NCBI GenBank assembly: GCA_964466195.1
Contig: CAYXMQ010000011.1
Location: 46,433 to 110,432 of the forward strand
Origin: PFJX01 sp964466195
GTDB lineage: Bacteria > Pseudomonadota > Gammaproteobacteria > Burkholderiales > Thiobacillaceae
DNA: 64,000 bases
Reading direction: 5' to 3'
In this document: positions 1 through 8,520 of the stretch, in pieces
Numbering within the stretch: the first letter of the stretch is position 1
Layout: each line of letters starts with the position of its first letter
Made by a program: the position numbers and the translations under genes
The notes under the pieces: generated by a model
The model's database searches: none
What the model saw: the letters and a program-made list of their open reading frames with translations, nothing else
What the model was told of the DNA's origin: nothing

Positions 1-587
1 TGGTCGGCGACGATTTCCGCTTCGGCGCCAAGCGCGCCGGTGATTTTGCGATGCTGCACCGGCTCGGCCAGGCGAACGGCTTTGAGGCCGAGGCGCTGCA
101 CACCGTCGAAGCCGCCGGCCAGCGCGCCTCCAGCACCGCCGTGCGCGAGGCGCTGGCGGCGGGCGACATGGCGATGGCGGCGCAACTGCTCGGCCGGCCC
201 TATTCAATTTCCGGCCGCGTCGTCGGCGGCGATCGACTCGGTCGCCAGATCGGCTACCCGACCGCCAACATCCAGCTGAAGCACAACAAACCGCCGGTCA
301 AAGGCATCTTCGCGGTGCGCGTGCAGGGCCTGCGAGGTGACCAAAACTCGCCCGACTGGCCCGGCGTGGCCAGCCTGGGCACGCGTCCGACGGTACATAC
401 CAACGGCCGCCCGACGCTGGAAGTGCATCTGTTCAACTTCGACCGCAACATCTACCGCCAGCATCTGCGCGTAGAGTTCCTGCATAAATTGCGCGACGAA
501 GCCAAATTCCCCGACCTGGCGACGCTGATTGCGCAGATCGATCTCGATGCGCAACAAGCGCGTGCCTTGCTCAATGTGAACCCCTGA
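1..587 (+). CDS. ribF: Bifunctional riboflavin kinase/FMN adenylyltransferase, 3' part
   Basis: RibF makes FMN and then FAD from riboflavin. The window begins inside the gene: the first full codon is at base 3 and about 194 residues remain of a protein usually near 310. What remains is the end of the adenylyltransferase domain (VGDDFRFG, then the SSTAVREAL region) and the whole C-terminal riboflavin kinase domain, with the GR..GYPTAN motif and GVASLGTRPT. The stop is 5 bases before ileS, and ribF-ileS-lspA is a classic proteobacterial order, so they are probably cotranscribed. The missing N-terminus is a window edge, not a truncation. Confidence 0.95.
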   Translation, partial: VGDDFRFGAKRAGDFAMLHRLGQANGFEAEALHTVEAAGQRASSTAVREALAAGDMAMAAQLLGRPYSISGRVVGGDRLGRQIGYPTANIQLKHNKPPVKGIFAVRVQGLRGDQNSPDWPGVASLGTRPTVHTNGRPTLEVHLFNFDRNIYRQHLRVEFLHKLRDEAKFPDLATLIAQIDLDAQQARALLNVNP

Positions 588-592
588 ACGCC

Positions 593-3403
593 ATGCCCGA
601 CTACAAAGACACCCTGAACCTGCCCGACACCCCGTTCCCGATGCGCGGCGACCTGGCCCGCCGTGAACCGGGCTGGGTCAAGCAATGGCAGGAGAAAAAG
701 CGCTACGAGAAGATTCGCGCAGCCTGCGCCGGTCGGCCCAAGTTCGTGCTGCACGACGGCCCGCCCTACGCCAACGGCGACATCCATATCGGCCACGCGG
801 TGAACAAGATCCTGAAGGACATCATCGTCAAGACCAAGACGCTGGACGGCTTTGACGCGCCGTATGTGCCCGGCTGGGATTGCCACGGCCTGCCGATCGA
901 ACTGGTGGTCGAGAAAGCGCACGGCAAGGACACGCCGGCGGCGAAATTCCGCGAACTCTGCCGCGAGTACGCCGCCGGCCAGGTCGAACGCCAGAAGGCC
1001 GATTTCATCCGTCTCGGCGTGCTGGGCGACTGGGACAACCCGTACCTGACCATGGATTTCCGCTTCGAGGCGGACATCATTCGCCAGCTCGGCATCATCC
1101 AGGCCAACGGCCACCTGTATCTCGGCGCCAAGCCGGTGCATTGGTGCGTCGATTGCGGCTCCGCATTGGCCGAGGCGGAGGTGGAATACGAGGACAAGAA
1201 TTCGCCGGCCATCGACGTCGCCTTTCCGGTGGCCGACTGCGCCGATCTGGCACGCCGTTTCGGCTTGAGCGGCGCCGGCGATTGCCCGGCCTACGCGCTG
1301 ATCTGGACCACGACGCCGTGGACGTTGCCGGCCAACCGGGCGGTCGCGGTCCACCCCGAGTTCCTCTACGACCTGATCCGCACGCCGAAGGGGCTGCTGA
1401 TCGTCGCGCGCGACCTGGCCGAGGCGGCGATCCGCCGTTACGGCTTCGAGAGCGTCGAGACCATCGCCCAGATCGCCGGCGCGGCGCTGGAAGGCCTGCG
1501 CCTGCAACATCCGTTTTACGACTACCCGGTGCCGGTGATCCTGGCCGACTTCGTCACGCTGGAAACCGGCGTCGGCCTGGTCCACATTGCGCCCGGCCAC
1601 GGCCATGACGACTACATCGCCGGCCTGAAATACGGCCTCGAAGTCGCCAATCCGGTCGGCGACGACGGCAAGTTCTACCCCGACACCCCTCTGCTCGGCG
1701 GCCTGTCGGTCTGGGACGGCAACAAGAAGGTCATGGAAATATTGAGCGAGAACGGTCGTCTGCTGGCGCAAGCCCGCTTGCAGCACAGCTATCCGCATTG
1801 CTGGCGGCACAAGACGCCGATCATCTTCCGCGCGACCAGACAGTGGTTCATCGGCATGGACAGGATGGGCCTGCGCGATGCAGGAGAGCGCAATGAAACC
1901 CTGCGCGAAAAGGCCATGCACGCGGTCGAAAACACCGAATTTTTCCCGGCCTGGGGCCGCGCCCGGCTGCAAGCGATGATGAAGAGCCGGCCGGACTGGT
2001 GCGTCTCGCGCCAGCGCAACTGGGGCGTGCCGATCGCGTTCTTCATGCACAAGACCACCGGCGAACTGCATCCGCGTTCGGCGGAATTGCTGGAGGAAGT
2101 CGCCAAGCGGGTCGAACAGCGCGGCATCGAAGCCTGGTTCAGCCTCGATCCGAAGGAGCTGCTCGGCGAGGAAGCCGAGCACTACGTCAAGAACAAGGAC
2201 ACGCTCGACGTCTGGTTCGATTCCGGTGTCACCCATGCCTGCCTGCTGAAAGAGCGCACCGGCCTGACGCACCCGGCCGACCTGTATCTGGAAGGCTCCG
2301 ACCAGCATCGCGGCTGGTTCCAGTCGTCCTTGCTGACCGGCTGCGCCAGCGACGGCCACGCGCCCTACAAGGCCTTGCTGACGCACGGCTTCGTGGTCGA
2401 CGCCAAGGGCCACAAGATGTCCAAATCGAAGGGCAACGTGATTGCGCCGCAAAAGGTCATGGACACCTACGGCGCCGATATCCTGCGCCTGTGGGTGGCC
2501 AGCACCGATTACTCCGGCGAGCTGACCATTTCCGACGAGATTCTGAAACGCGCCGTCGACGGCTACCGCCGCATCCGCAATACGCTGCGTTTCCTGCTCG
2601 CCAATACCGCCGATTTCGCCATGTCCAGGCAGGCGGTCGACAGCGCGAACTGGCTGGAGATCGACCGCTACGCGCTGGCGCTGACCCGCCAGCTGCAAAG
2701 CGCGGTGCTGGCCGATTATCGGGTCTACAACTTCCATAGCGCGATGCAGCGCCTGCAGATCTTCTGCTCGGAAGACCTCGGCGCGTTCTATCTCGACGTC
2801 CTGAAGGACCGCCTCTACACCAGCGCCGCCGATTCAACCGCCCGCCGCGCCGCGCAAACCCTGCTCTGGCACATCCTGCAGACGCTGACCACATTGCTGG
2901 CGCCGGTGCTGTCGTTCACGGCCGAGGAAATCTGGCAACTGGCTGGCCAAGAAGGCGGGTCGGGCGAAGCGCGCGGCGAAAGCGTGTTCTTCGAACGGTG
3001 GCATGCACTACCGGAGCAAGCCGACGCGAGCGATCTGCTGGCGCGCTGGGGCCGTTTGCGTGAACTGCGCGCGCTGACCACCAAGCGCATCGAGGAACTG
3101 CGCGTCGCCGGCCAGGTCGGCTCGTCGTTGCAAGCCGAAGTCACGCTGTCGGCGGCCGGCGAGGACTACGCTCTGCTCAGCAGCCTGGGCGACGACCTGC
3201 GCTTCGTGCTGATCACCTCGGCCGCGCGAGTCGAGCAGACGGCGGGTGAAACGCGCGTCGAAGCCGCGCCTTCCAGCCACCCGAAATGCGAGCGCTGCTG
3301 GCATTACCGCGACGATGTCGGGTCGGATGCCGCACATCCCGGTTTGTGCCGCCGCTGCTGCGACAATCTGCATGGCGCCGGCGAGGCGCGCCGACATGCC
3401 TGA
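593..3403 (+). CDS. ileS: Isoleucyl-tRNA synthetase
   Basis: Class I aminoacyl-tRNA synthetase charging tRNA-Ile in the cytoplasm. The 936 residues match the bacterial type 1 enzyme (about 938). The HIGH signature is at residues 65-68 inside PYANGDIHIGH and KMSKS is at 608-612. A CP1 editing domain lies between them (WTTTPWTLPAN, GTGHG-like GHGHDD region). The C-terminus carries a zinc-binding finger from about residue 899 (CERCWHYR then CRRCCDN). The gene sits 5 bases after ribF and its last 8 bases overlap lspA, so the three are likely one operon. No anomaly seen. Confidence 0.98.
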   Translation: MPDYKDTLNLPDTPFPMRGDLARREPGWVKQWQEKKRYEKIRAACAGRPKFVLHDGPPYANGDIHIGHAVNKILKDIIVKTKTLDGFDAPYVPGWDCHGLPIELVVEKAHGKDTPAAKFRELCREYAAGQVERQKADFIRLGVLGDWDNPYLTMDFRFEADIIRQLGIIQANGHLYLGAKPVHWCVDCGSALAEAEVEYEDKNSPAIDVAFPVADCADLARRFGLSGAGDCPAYALIWTTTPWTLPANRAVAVHPEFLYDLIRTPKGLLIVARDLAEAAIRRYGFESVETIAQIAGAALEGLRLQHPFYDYPVPVILADFVTLETGVGLVHIAPGHGHDDYIAGLKYGLEVANPVGDDGKFYPDTPLLGGLSVWDGNKKVMEILSENGRLLAQARLQHSYPHCWRHKTPIIFRATRQWFIGMDRMGLRDAGERNETLREKAMHAVENTEFFPAWGRARLQAMMKSRPDWCVSRQRNWGVPIAFFMHKTTGELHPRSAELLEEVAKRVEQRGIEAWFSLDPKELLGEEAEHYVKNKDTLDVWFDSGVTHACLLKERTGLTHPADLYLEGSDQHRGWFQSSLLTGCASDGHAPYKALLTHGFVVDAKGHKMSKSKGNVIAPQKVMDTYGADILRLWVASTDYSGELTISDEILKRAVDGYRRIRNTLRFLLANTADFAMSRQAVDSANWLEIDRYALALTRQLQSAVLADYRVYNFHSAMQRLQIFCSEDLGAFYLDVLKDRLYTSAADSTARRAAQTLLWHILQTLTTLLAPVLSFTAEEIWQLAGQEGGSGEARGESVFFERWHALPEQADASDLLARWGRLRELRALTTKRIEELRVAGQVGSSLQAEVTLSAAGEDYALLSSLGDDLRFVLITSAARVEQTAGETRVEAAPSSHPKCERCWHYRDDVGSDAAHPGLCRRCCDNLHGAGEARRHA

Positions 3404-3890
3404 GCGCGGACGCAACGCCCTGGTCTGGCTCTGGCTGTCGCTGCTGGTGCTGCTGCTCGACCAGGCCAGCAAACTGGCGGTGATCGAGCAGCTTGCCGCC
3501 TATGTCGATGTCATCGCGATCACCGGCTTCTTCAACCTGGTGCATGTCCACAACACCGGCGCGGCATTCAGCCTGTTCGCCGACCAACCCGGCTGGCAGC
3601 GCGGCTTCTTTATCGGCGTGGCGGCGCTCGCCGCCGCGGTCATCCTGTATCTGTTGCACAAGACGCAAGGCCGCCGCCTGTTCAGCATCGCATTGGCATT
3701 GATACTCGGCGGCGCCATCGGCAATGTCATCGACCGCATTCTTTACGGCCATGTCATCGACTTTCTCGATGTCTATGTCGGCCGCTGGCATTGGCCGGCA
3801 TTCAACGTCGCCGATGCGGCGATCAGCATCGGCGCGGTGATGCTGATCTGGGACGGCATGCGCAAGCCCCGCATCGACGAAAGCGCGTAA
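3396..3890 (+). CDS. lspA: Prolipoprotein signal peptidase (signal peptidase II)
   Basis: Inner-membrane aspartyl protease that removes signal peptides from diacylglyceryl-modified prolipoproteins. The 164-residue product is normal length with four predicted membrane helices. The catalytic motifs are present: GNVIDR in the third conserved block and FNVADA in the fourth. The frame is open further upstream, but the ATG at 3396 has a GAGG ribosome-binding site (about 3382), overlaps the ileS stop by 8 bases and gives the family N-terminus (hydrophobic helix then DQASK). Several lipoproteins in this window (Sco, the DsbC-like protein) would be substrates. Confidence 0.96.
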   Translation: MPERGRNALVWLWLSLLVLLLDQASKLAVIEQLAAYVDVIAITGFFNLVHVHNTGAAFSLFADQPGWQRGFFIGVAALAAAVILYLLHKTQGRRLFSIALALILGGAIGNVIDRILYGHVIDFLDVYVGRWHWPAFNVADAAISIGAVMLIWDGMRKPRIDESA

Positions 3891-4072
3891 TCTCGCCCGG
3901 GCGGGCGGCGCAATCGAACAGCGATGCCGTCAGACTGCGAGGGTTGGATTCGGTTTGGAACTTAATCGACTGTTGGCGCGAAGGCCCTTTTGCATGAGGT
4001 CGCACGCGCTTGCATGGAGGGGGTTATTTCCCGGTTAAACTCGCTCGCCGTTCGCCAGCGTTTCCACATACG

Positions 4073-4522
4073 ATGAATTCTCCTTCCCTGCGCCTGGGCG
4101 ACCAAGTCACCCTGCATTACCGTCTGGCCTGCAATGGCGAGGACGTTGTCAACACCTTCTCCGGCCAGGCGGAAACCTACCGCATCGGCCAGGGTGAGAT
4201 CGACCCGCGCCTGGAGGTCCTGCTCACCGGCCTGCAAGCCGGCGAGCACCGCACCTTTGATCTCGCGCCCGGCGCCGCCTTCGGCAGCCATGACGCGAGC
4301 CTGCTGCACGACCTGCCGCGCAGCGAGTTTGCCGCCGACATGAAGTTGGCGCCGGGCCATGACGTGGAATTCAGCTTGCCCAACGGCCAGATTCTGCACG
4401 GCCTCATCCGCAGCATCGGCGCCGATAGCGTGCAGGTCGACTTCAATCACCCGTTGGCTGGCCTGCCGGTCCAGTTCGAAGTCAAAATACTGGCCATTGT
4501 CCCGTCAACTCAAGCGAACTAA
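4073..4522 (+). CDS. fkpB: FKBP-type peptidyl-prolyl isomerase, SlpA/FkpB family
   Basis: Small cytoplasmic proline isomerase with chaperone activity. The 149-residue protein begins with the short N-terminal FKBP strand block (GDQVTLHYRL, then TF..QAETYRIGQGEI), has the inserted-flap domain (LPRSEF to LPNGQ), and ends with the second FKBP half (VDFNHPLAG). The frame stays open upstream, but the ATG at 4073 gives the family start. It lies 3 bases before ispH, and fkpB-ispH adjacency is common in proteobacteria. The 182-base gap after lspA holds a 10-base palindrome (3894-3903) and no convincing promoter or terminator that I could identify. Confidence 0.92.
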   Translation: MNSPSLRLGDQVTLHYRLACNGEDVVNTFSGQAETYRIGQGEIDPRLEVLLTGLQAGEHRTFDLAPGAAFGSHDASLLHDLPRSEFAADMKLAPGHDVEFSLPNGQILHGLIRSIGADSVQVDFNHPLAGLPVQFEVKILAIVPSTQAN

Positions 4523-4525
4523 ACC

Positions 4526-5455
4526 ATGCAACAAACCATCCTGCTCGCCAACCCGCGCGGATTCTGCGCCGGCGTCGACCGCGCCATCGCCATCGTCGAA
4601 CAGGCCTTGAAGAAATTCGGCGCGCCGATCTATGTCCGTCACGAAGTCGTGCACAACAAATTCGTCGTCGACAACCTGAAGGCGAAAGGCGCGATCTTCA
4701 TCGAGGATCTGCAGGAAGCGCCGATCGGTTCGACCCTGATCTACAGCGCCCATGGCGTGCCGCTTTCGGTGCGCAGGCAGGCGGAGGAGCGCGGCCTCAA
4801 CGTCTTCGATGCCACCTGTCCGCTGGTCACCAAGGTGCATGTGGAAGTGAAGAAGATGCGCGAGGCCGGGCAGGAAATCGTCATGATCGGCCACAAGGGC
4901 CACCCGGAAGTGGAGGGCACCATGGGCCAGTCGCCGGATGGCATGTATCTGGTCGACGACGCCTCCGAGGTGGCCGGCCTGCAAGTCCGCGATCCGAACA
5001 ATCTGGCCTACGTCACGCAGACCACGCTTTCCGTCGACGATGCCGCGCGCGTCGTCGACGCGCTGCGTGCGCGCTTTCCGAAGATCCGCGGCCCGAAGAA
5101 GGACGACATCTGCTACGCCACGCAAAACCGCCAGGACGCGGTCAAGAAACTGGCCGCCGAATGCGATCTGGTGATCGTCGTCGGTTCGCCGAACTCATCG
5201 AATTCCAACCGCTTGCGCGAAGTCGCCGCCAATGTCGGCATCGCTTCGTATATGGTGGACAACGCAGCGGAGCTGCAACCCGAATGGCTGCAGGGCAAGC
5301 ACTGCATCGGCGTGACCGCCGGCGCATCGGCGCCCGATGTGTTGGTGCAGGGCGTCATCGAGCGTCTGCAGGCGCTGGGCGCCAGTTCGGTCAGGCCGCT
5401 GGACGGCATCGAGGAAACCGTCAATTTCCCGCTGCCGAGGGCCCTGCAGGACTGA
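4526..5455 (+). CDS. ispH: 4-hydroxy-3-methylbut-2-enyl diphosphate reductase
   Basis: Last enzyme of the MEP isoprenoid pathway; an iron-sulfur reductase turning HMBPP into IPP and DMAPP. The 309 residues match the family length. The three conserved cluster cysteines lie in NPRGFCAGV near the N-terminus, FDATCPLV in the middle and HCIGVTAGASAPD near the C-terminus; the substrate-binding GSPNSSNS motif is present. It starts 3 bases after fkpB and is convergent with proB with only 12 bases between, so any terminator must lie within the flanking genes. Confidence 0.97.
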   Translation: MQQTILLANPRGFCAGVDRAIAIVEQALKKFGAPIYVRHEVVHNKFVVDNLKAKGAIFIEDLQEAPIGSTLIYSAHGVPLSVRRQAEERGLNVFDATCPLVTKVHVEVKKMREAGQEIVMIGHKGHPEVEGTMGQSPDGMYLVDDASEVAGLQVRDPNNLAYVTQTTLSVDDAARVVDALRARFPKIRGPKKDDICYATQNRQDAVKKLAAECDLVIVVGSPNSSNSNRLREVAANVGIASYMVDNAAELQPEWLQGKHCIGVTAGASAPDVLVQGVIERLQALGASSVRPLDGIEETVNFPLPRALQD

Positions 5456-5467
5456 ACCCGGCCGGGA

Positions 5468-6589
5468 TCAGAGCAACGCCAGATTGTCGCGGTGAATCAA
5501 CTCGGGTTCATCGACGTAACCCAGCAGGGCCTCGATCTCGCTGCTCGGCCTGCGCATCACCCGGCGCGCTTCTTCGGCGCTGTAATTGATCAGGCCGCGC
5601 GCAATGTCGCGCCCGTCCGGGTCCAGACAGGCGACGACGGCGCCGCGCTGAAAATCGCCGCGGACGTCGATCACGCCGATCGGCAGCAGGCTCTTGCCCT
5701 GCGCTTGCAACGCATGCGCGGCGCCGGCGTCGAGCACCAGCTTGCCGACCACCTGCAGATGATCCGCCAGCCATTGCCGACGCGCCGCCAGCGGCGCCTG
5801 GGTGGCGATCAGTTGCGTGCCCAGCGCCTCGCCCTGGCCCAGACGCGCCAACACATCCGGCTCGCGGCCGCTGACGATGATGGTATGTGCGCCGCTGCGC
5901 GCGGCGCGTTTGGCGGCCAGTATCTTGGTGATCATGCCGCCGGTGCCGATAGTGGAACCCGCGCCGCCGGCCATTTCTTCCAGCTTCGGGTCGCCCGCCT
6001 GCGCGGTATGCACGAATTCGGCATCGGCGTGTCGGCGCGGATCGGCGGTGTAGAGGCCGGGCTGGTCGGTCAGGATGATCAGGGCGTCGGCTTCGATCAG
6101 ATTGGCGACCAGCGCGCCCAGCGTGTCGTTGTCGCCGACCTTGATCTCATCCGTGGTCACGGTGTCGTTCTCGTTGATGATCGGAATGACCTTCAGCGCC
6201 AGCAGCGTGCGCAAGGTGGAGCGTGCGTTGAGATAGCGCTCGCGGTCGGCGAGGTCGGCATGGGTCAGCAGTATCTGCGCCGTCGCCAGGTTGTGCTTGC
6301 GGAAGCTGCGTTCATAGGCTTCGATCAGGCCCATCTGGCCGACGGCGGCGGCGGCCTGCAATTCATTCAACGCGTGCGGCCGTTTCGCCCAGCCCAGCCG
6401 CTGCATGCCTTCGGCGATGGCGCCGCTGGAAACCAGTACGATCTGCTTGTTCATCGCGCTGAGCTTGACGATCTGCTCCGACCACAGGGCCAAGCGAGCG
6501 TGATCGAGTCCGCGGCCTTCATTGGTGACCAGGCTGCTGCCCACCTTCACGACCAGGCGTTTGGCGTCGGCAATGACTGACGCTGTCAT
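5468..6589 (-). CDS. proB: Glutamate 5-kinase
   Basis: First step of proline synthesis: ATP-dependent phosphorylation of glutamate to gamma-glutamyl phosphate. The 373 residues contain an amino-acid kinase domain (VVKVGSSLVT at the start, VLVSSGAIA, then INENDTV and GTGGM) over about residues 8-250 and a C-terminal PUA domain (about 275-357) as in full-length ProB. The start codon overlaps the obgE stop by 4 bases, so translation is probably coupled; obgE-proB is a frequent order in betaproteobacteria. proA is not in the window. Confidence 0.97.
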   Translation of the reverse strand: MTASVIADAKRLVVKVGSSLVTNEGRGLDHARLALWSEQIVKLSAMNKQIVLVSSGAIAEGMQRLGWAKRPHALNELQAAAAVGQMGLIEAYERSFRKHNLATAQILLTHADLADRERYLNARSTLRTLLALKVIPIINENDTVTTDEIKVGDNDTLGALVANLIEADALIILTDQPGLYTADPRRHADAEFVHTAQAGDPKLEEMAGGAGSTIGTGGMITKILAAKRAARSGAHTIIVSGREPDVLARLGQGEALGTQLIATQAPLAARRQWLADHLQVVGKLVLDAGAAHALQAQGKSLLPIGVIDVRGDFQRGAVVACLDPDGRDIARGLINYSAEEARRVMRRPSSEIEALLGYVDEPELIHRDNLALL

Positions 6590-7707
6590 GCTTCTTCATC
6601 CTCCGCGGCCTCGGACGATGCGGCTTCCTCGGGCGCCAGCCGGTTCAGCTTTGCCGGCTCTTGATGCGGCTCGGCGGCGCGGGTGGCATCGACATGATCC
6701 ATGATCGCGAACACCAGCGGCTTGCAGCCTTCGCCGGTCATCGCCGAGATCGGGTAAACCGGTCCGGTCCAGCCGAAATCGCGGACAAAAGCGGCAATGC
6801 GATCGGCGCGCTCCGCTGCGTCGATCAAGTCGGTCTTGTTCAGCAACAGCCAGCGCGGCTTTTCCGCCAACGGGTCGGCCGGTTGATCGATCGCGTCGTA
6901 CTTGCGCAACTCCTCGATGATGGCGCGCGCTTCCTGCACCGGATCGACCTCCGGCGAGAACGGGGCCAGATCGACCAGATGCAGCAGCAAACGGGTGCGC
7001 GCCAGATGGCGCAGAAACTGGTGGCCGAGTCCGGCGCCTTCGGCCGCGCCTTCGATCAGGCCGGGAATATCGGCGACCACGAAGCTGCGATCGTGATCGA
7101 CGCGCACGACGCCGAGATTGGGATGCAAGGTCGTGAACGGATAATCGGCCACCTTCGGGCGGGCGGCGGAAATCGAACGGATGAACGTGGATTTGCCGGC
7201 ATTCGGCATGCCCAGCAAGCCGACATCGGCCAGCACTTTCAACTCCATGTGCAAACGCCTGGCCTCGCCCTCCTCGCCCGGCGTCGATTGGCGCGGGGCG
7301 CGGTTGGTGCTGGTCTTGAAGTGCAAATTGCCGAGGCCGCCGTTGCCGCCTTTGGCCACCAGCGCGCGCTGGCCGTCGTCGGCCAGATCGGCCAGCAGAA
7401 CGCCGGTTTCGTCTTCGCGTACGACGGTGCCGACCGGCACGCGCAGGATGATGTCGTCGGCGCCGCGGCCGTAACAATCCGCACCGCGGCCGCCCTCGCC
7501 ATTTCGGGCGCGAAAATGGCGCGTGAAACGATATTCCACCAGCGTATTGATATTACGATCGGCGACCACCCAGATGCTGCCGCCGCGCCCGCCATCACCG
7601 CCGTCCGGCCCGCCTTTGGGGATGAATTTCTCGCGCCGGAACGAGACGGCGCCATTGCCGCCATCGCCGGCGGTTACGTCGATACGTACTTCGTCAATAA
7701 ATTTCAT
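6586..7707 (-). CDS. obgE: Obg family GTPase involved in ribosome assembly
   Basis: Essential GTPase that associates with the 50S subunit and links growth state to ribosome maturation. The glycine-rich Obg fold fills residues 1-158 (repeated GG-x-GG blocks), followed by the G domain: G1 GMPNAGKS at 166-173, G3 DIPGLIEGA and G4 NKTD. The 373 residues include a C-terminal acidic tail (DEEA). It lies downstream of rplU-rpmA as in most bacteria, but a strong terminator sits in the gap after rpmA, so part of its transcription must be read-through or come from a promoter I could not identify in the 98-base gap. Confidence 0.97.
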   Translation of the reverse strand: MKFIDEVRIDVTAGDGGNGAVSFRREKFIPKGGPDGGDGGRGGSIWVVADRNINTLVEYRFTRHFRARNGEGGRGADCYGRGADDIILRVPVGTVVREDETGVLLADLADDGQRALVAKGGNGGLGNLHFKTSTNRAPRQSTPGEEGEARRLHMELKVLADVGLLGMPNAGKSTFIRSISAARPKVADYPFTTLHPNLGVVRVDHDRSFVVADIPGLIEGAAEGAGLGHQFLRHLARTRLLLHLVDLAPFSPEVDPVQEARAIIEELRKYDAIDQPADPLAEKPRWLLLNKTDLIDAAERADRIAAFVRDFGWTGPVYPISAMTGEGCKPLVFAIMDHVDATRAAEPHQEPAKLNRLAPEEAASSEAAEDEEA

Positions 7708-7750
7708 GGAGGACCAGGTTTACTCGATGTGGGTGAATCAATACCGGGAA

Positions 7751-7784
7751 CAAAACAAAAAAGCCCTATCCGCGGATAGGGCTT
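7751..7784 (-). terminator. Rho-independent terminator after rplU-rpmA
   Basis: Bases 7761-7784 form a perfect 24-base palindrome (12-base arms, AAGCCCTATCCG and its complement). On the minus strand it is followed by a T-rich tract (7751-7760). It lies about 21 bases after the rpmA stop and before obgE, so it should end or strongly attenuate rplU-rpmA transcripts. Confidence 0.9.
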
Positions 7785-7805
7785 CTTGGCCGAACCGACG
7801 CGTAA

Positions 7806-8084
7806 TTACGCAGCGATCGCGGTTTCCGCAACAGGTACCACGCTGACTGTACGGCGCTTGTGCGGGCCTTTGACTGCAAACTGAACGACGCCATCCTTCA
7901 ACGCGAACAACGTGTAGTCCTTGCCGACGCCGACGTTCGGGCCGGGATGGAACTGGGTGCCGCGCTGGCGCACCAGAATGTTGCCGGCGGGAACGAACTG
8001 GCCGCCGTAACGCTTGACGCCGAGGCGCTTTGATTCTGAGTCGCGGCCGTTGCGTGAACTGCCGCCTGCTTTCTTGTGTGCCAT
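7806..8084 (-). CDS. rpmA: 50S ribosomal protein L27
   Basis: L27 sits near the peptidyl-transferase centre. The 92-residue protein begins MAHKKAGGSS, the conserved N-terminus that reaches the P-site, and continues with KRYGGQFV and RQRGT. It follows rplU by 16 bases, the standard pair. There is no N-terminal cleavable extension of the Firmicute kind. Confidence 0.97.
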   Translation of the reverse strand: MAHKKAGGSSRNGRDSESKRLGVKRYGGQFVPAGNILVRQRGTQFHPGPNVGVGKDYTLFALKDGVVQFAVKGPHKRRTVSVVPVAETAIAA

Positions 8085-8100
8085 TTTTTATCCGCCTCTA

Positions 8101-8415
8101 TCAAGCAACGGAAATGCCGTCGATGCGGATTTCCGTGTAGTTCTGACGATGCCCTTGGGTTTTGCGATAGTGCTTGCGACGACGCATCTTGAAAATCATC
8201 ACCTTTTCGCCACGACCATGTGACAGCACGGTGCAACGCACCGAAGCGCCAGCAAGCATCGGCGCACCGATCTTGATGTCGGCGCCGTCAGCCACCATGA
8301 GCACATCCTTGATTTCTACCTCACCGCCAACATCAACGGGTAAGGTCTCTACTTTGAGTTTGCCGCCTGCGGCAACTTTGTACTGCTTGCCACCGGTCTT
8401 GATCACCGCGTACAT
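8101..8415 (-). CDS. rplU: 50S ribosomal protein L21
   Basis: Large-subunit protein binding 23S rRNA with L20. The 104 residues match the family, starting MYAVIKTGGKQYKV and ending near RQNYTEIRI with the K-R-rich block MRRRKHYRKTQGHR. The frame is open 105 bases upstream, but the conserved N-terminus fixes the ATG at 8415. A GGAG-like site lies just upstream. Confidence 0.97.
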   Translation of the reverse strand: MYAVIKTGGKQYKVAAGGKLKVETLPVDVGGEVEIKDVLMVADGADIKIGAPMLAGASVRCTVLSHGRGEKVMIFKMRRRKHYRKTQGHRQNYTEIRIDGISVA

Positions 8416-8453
8416 GCCTGTCTCCAAAACTGGGTCGATCCGGAAAACGCAGC

Positions 8454-8482
8454 ACTCTATCGGAATCTCCCCCCCATTGCAA
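8454..8482 (-). promoter_or_regulatory. Candidate sigma-70 promoter for rplU-rpmA
   Basis: Read on the minus strand: TTGCAA (8477-8482), 17-base spacer, TAGAGT (8454-8459), about 39 bases before the rplU ATG. Each hexamer matches consensus at 4 of 6 positions. The same -10 hexamer appears in the candidate spc-operon promoter at 57713. Confidence 0.45.
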
Positions 8483-8497
8483 ATCATATCGTCCCTT

Positions 8498-8513
8498 GCC
8501 GCCTTTTGGCGGC
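8498..8513 (-). other. Hairpin between FixH-like gene and rplU
   Basis: GCCGCC and GGCGGC form a 6-base stem with a 4-base loop just after the stop of the FixH-like gene. There is no T tract after it on the minus strand, so it may be a weak or Rho-assisted terminator of the cco operon. Confidence 0.4.
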
Positions 8514-8520
8514 TGCGCAC

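Noticed and set aside
452..2737. 761-codon open frame on the minus strand opposite ileS
   Set aside because: It is the antisense of a clear ileS; GC-rich third positions keep the opposite frame open. The translation shows no family resemblance.
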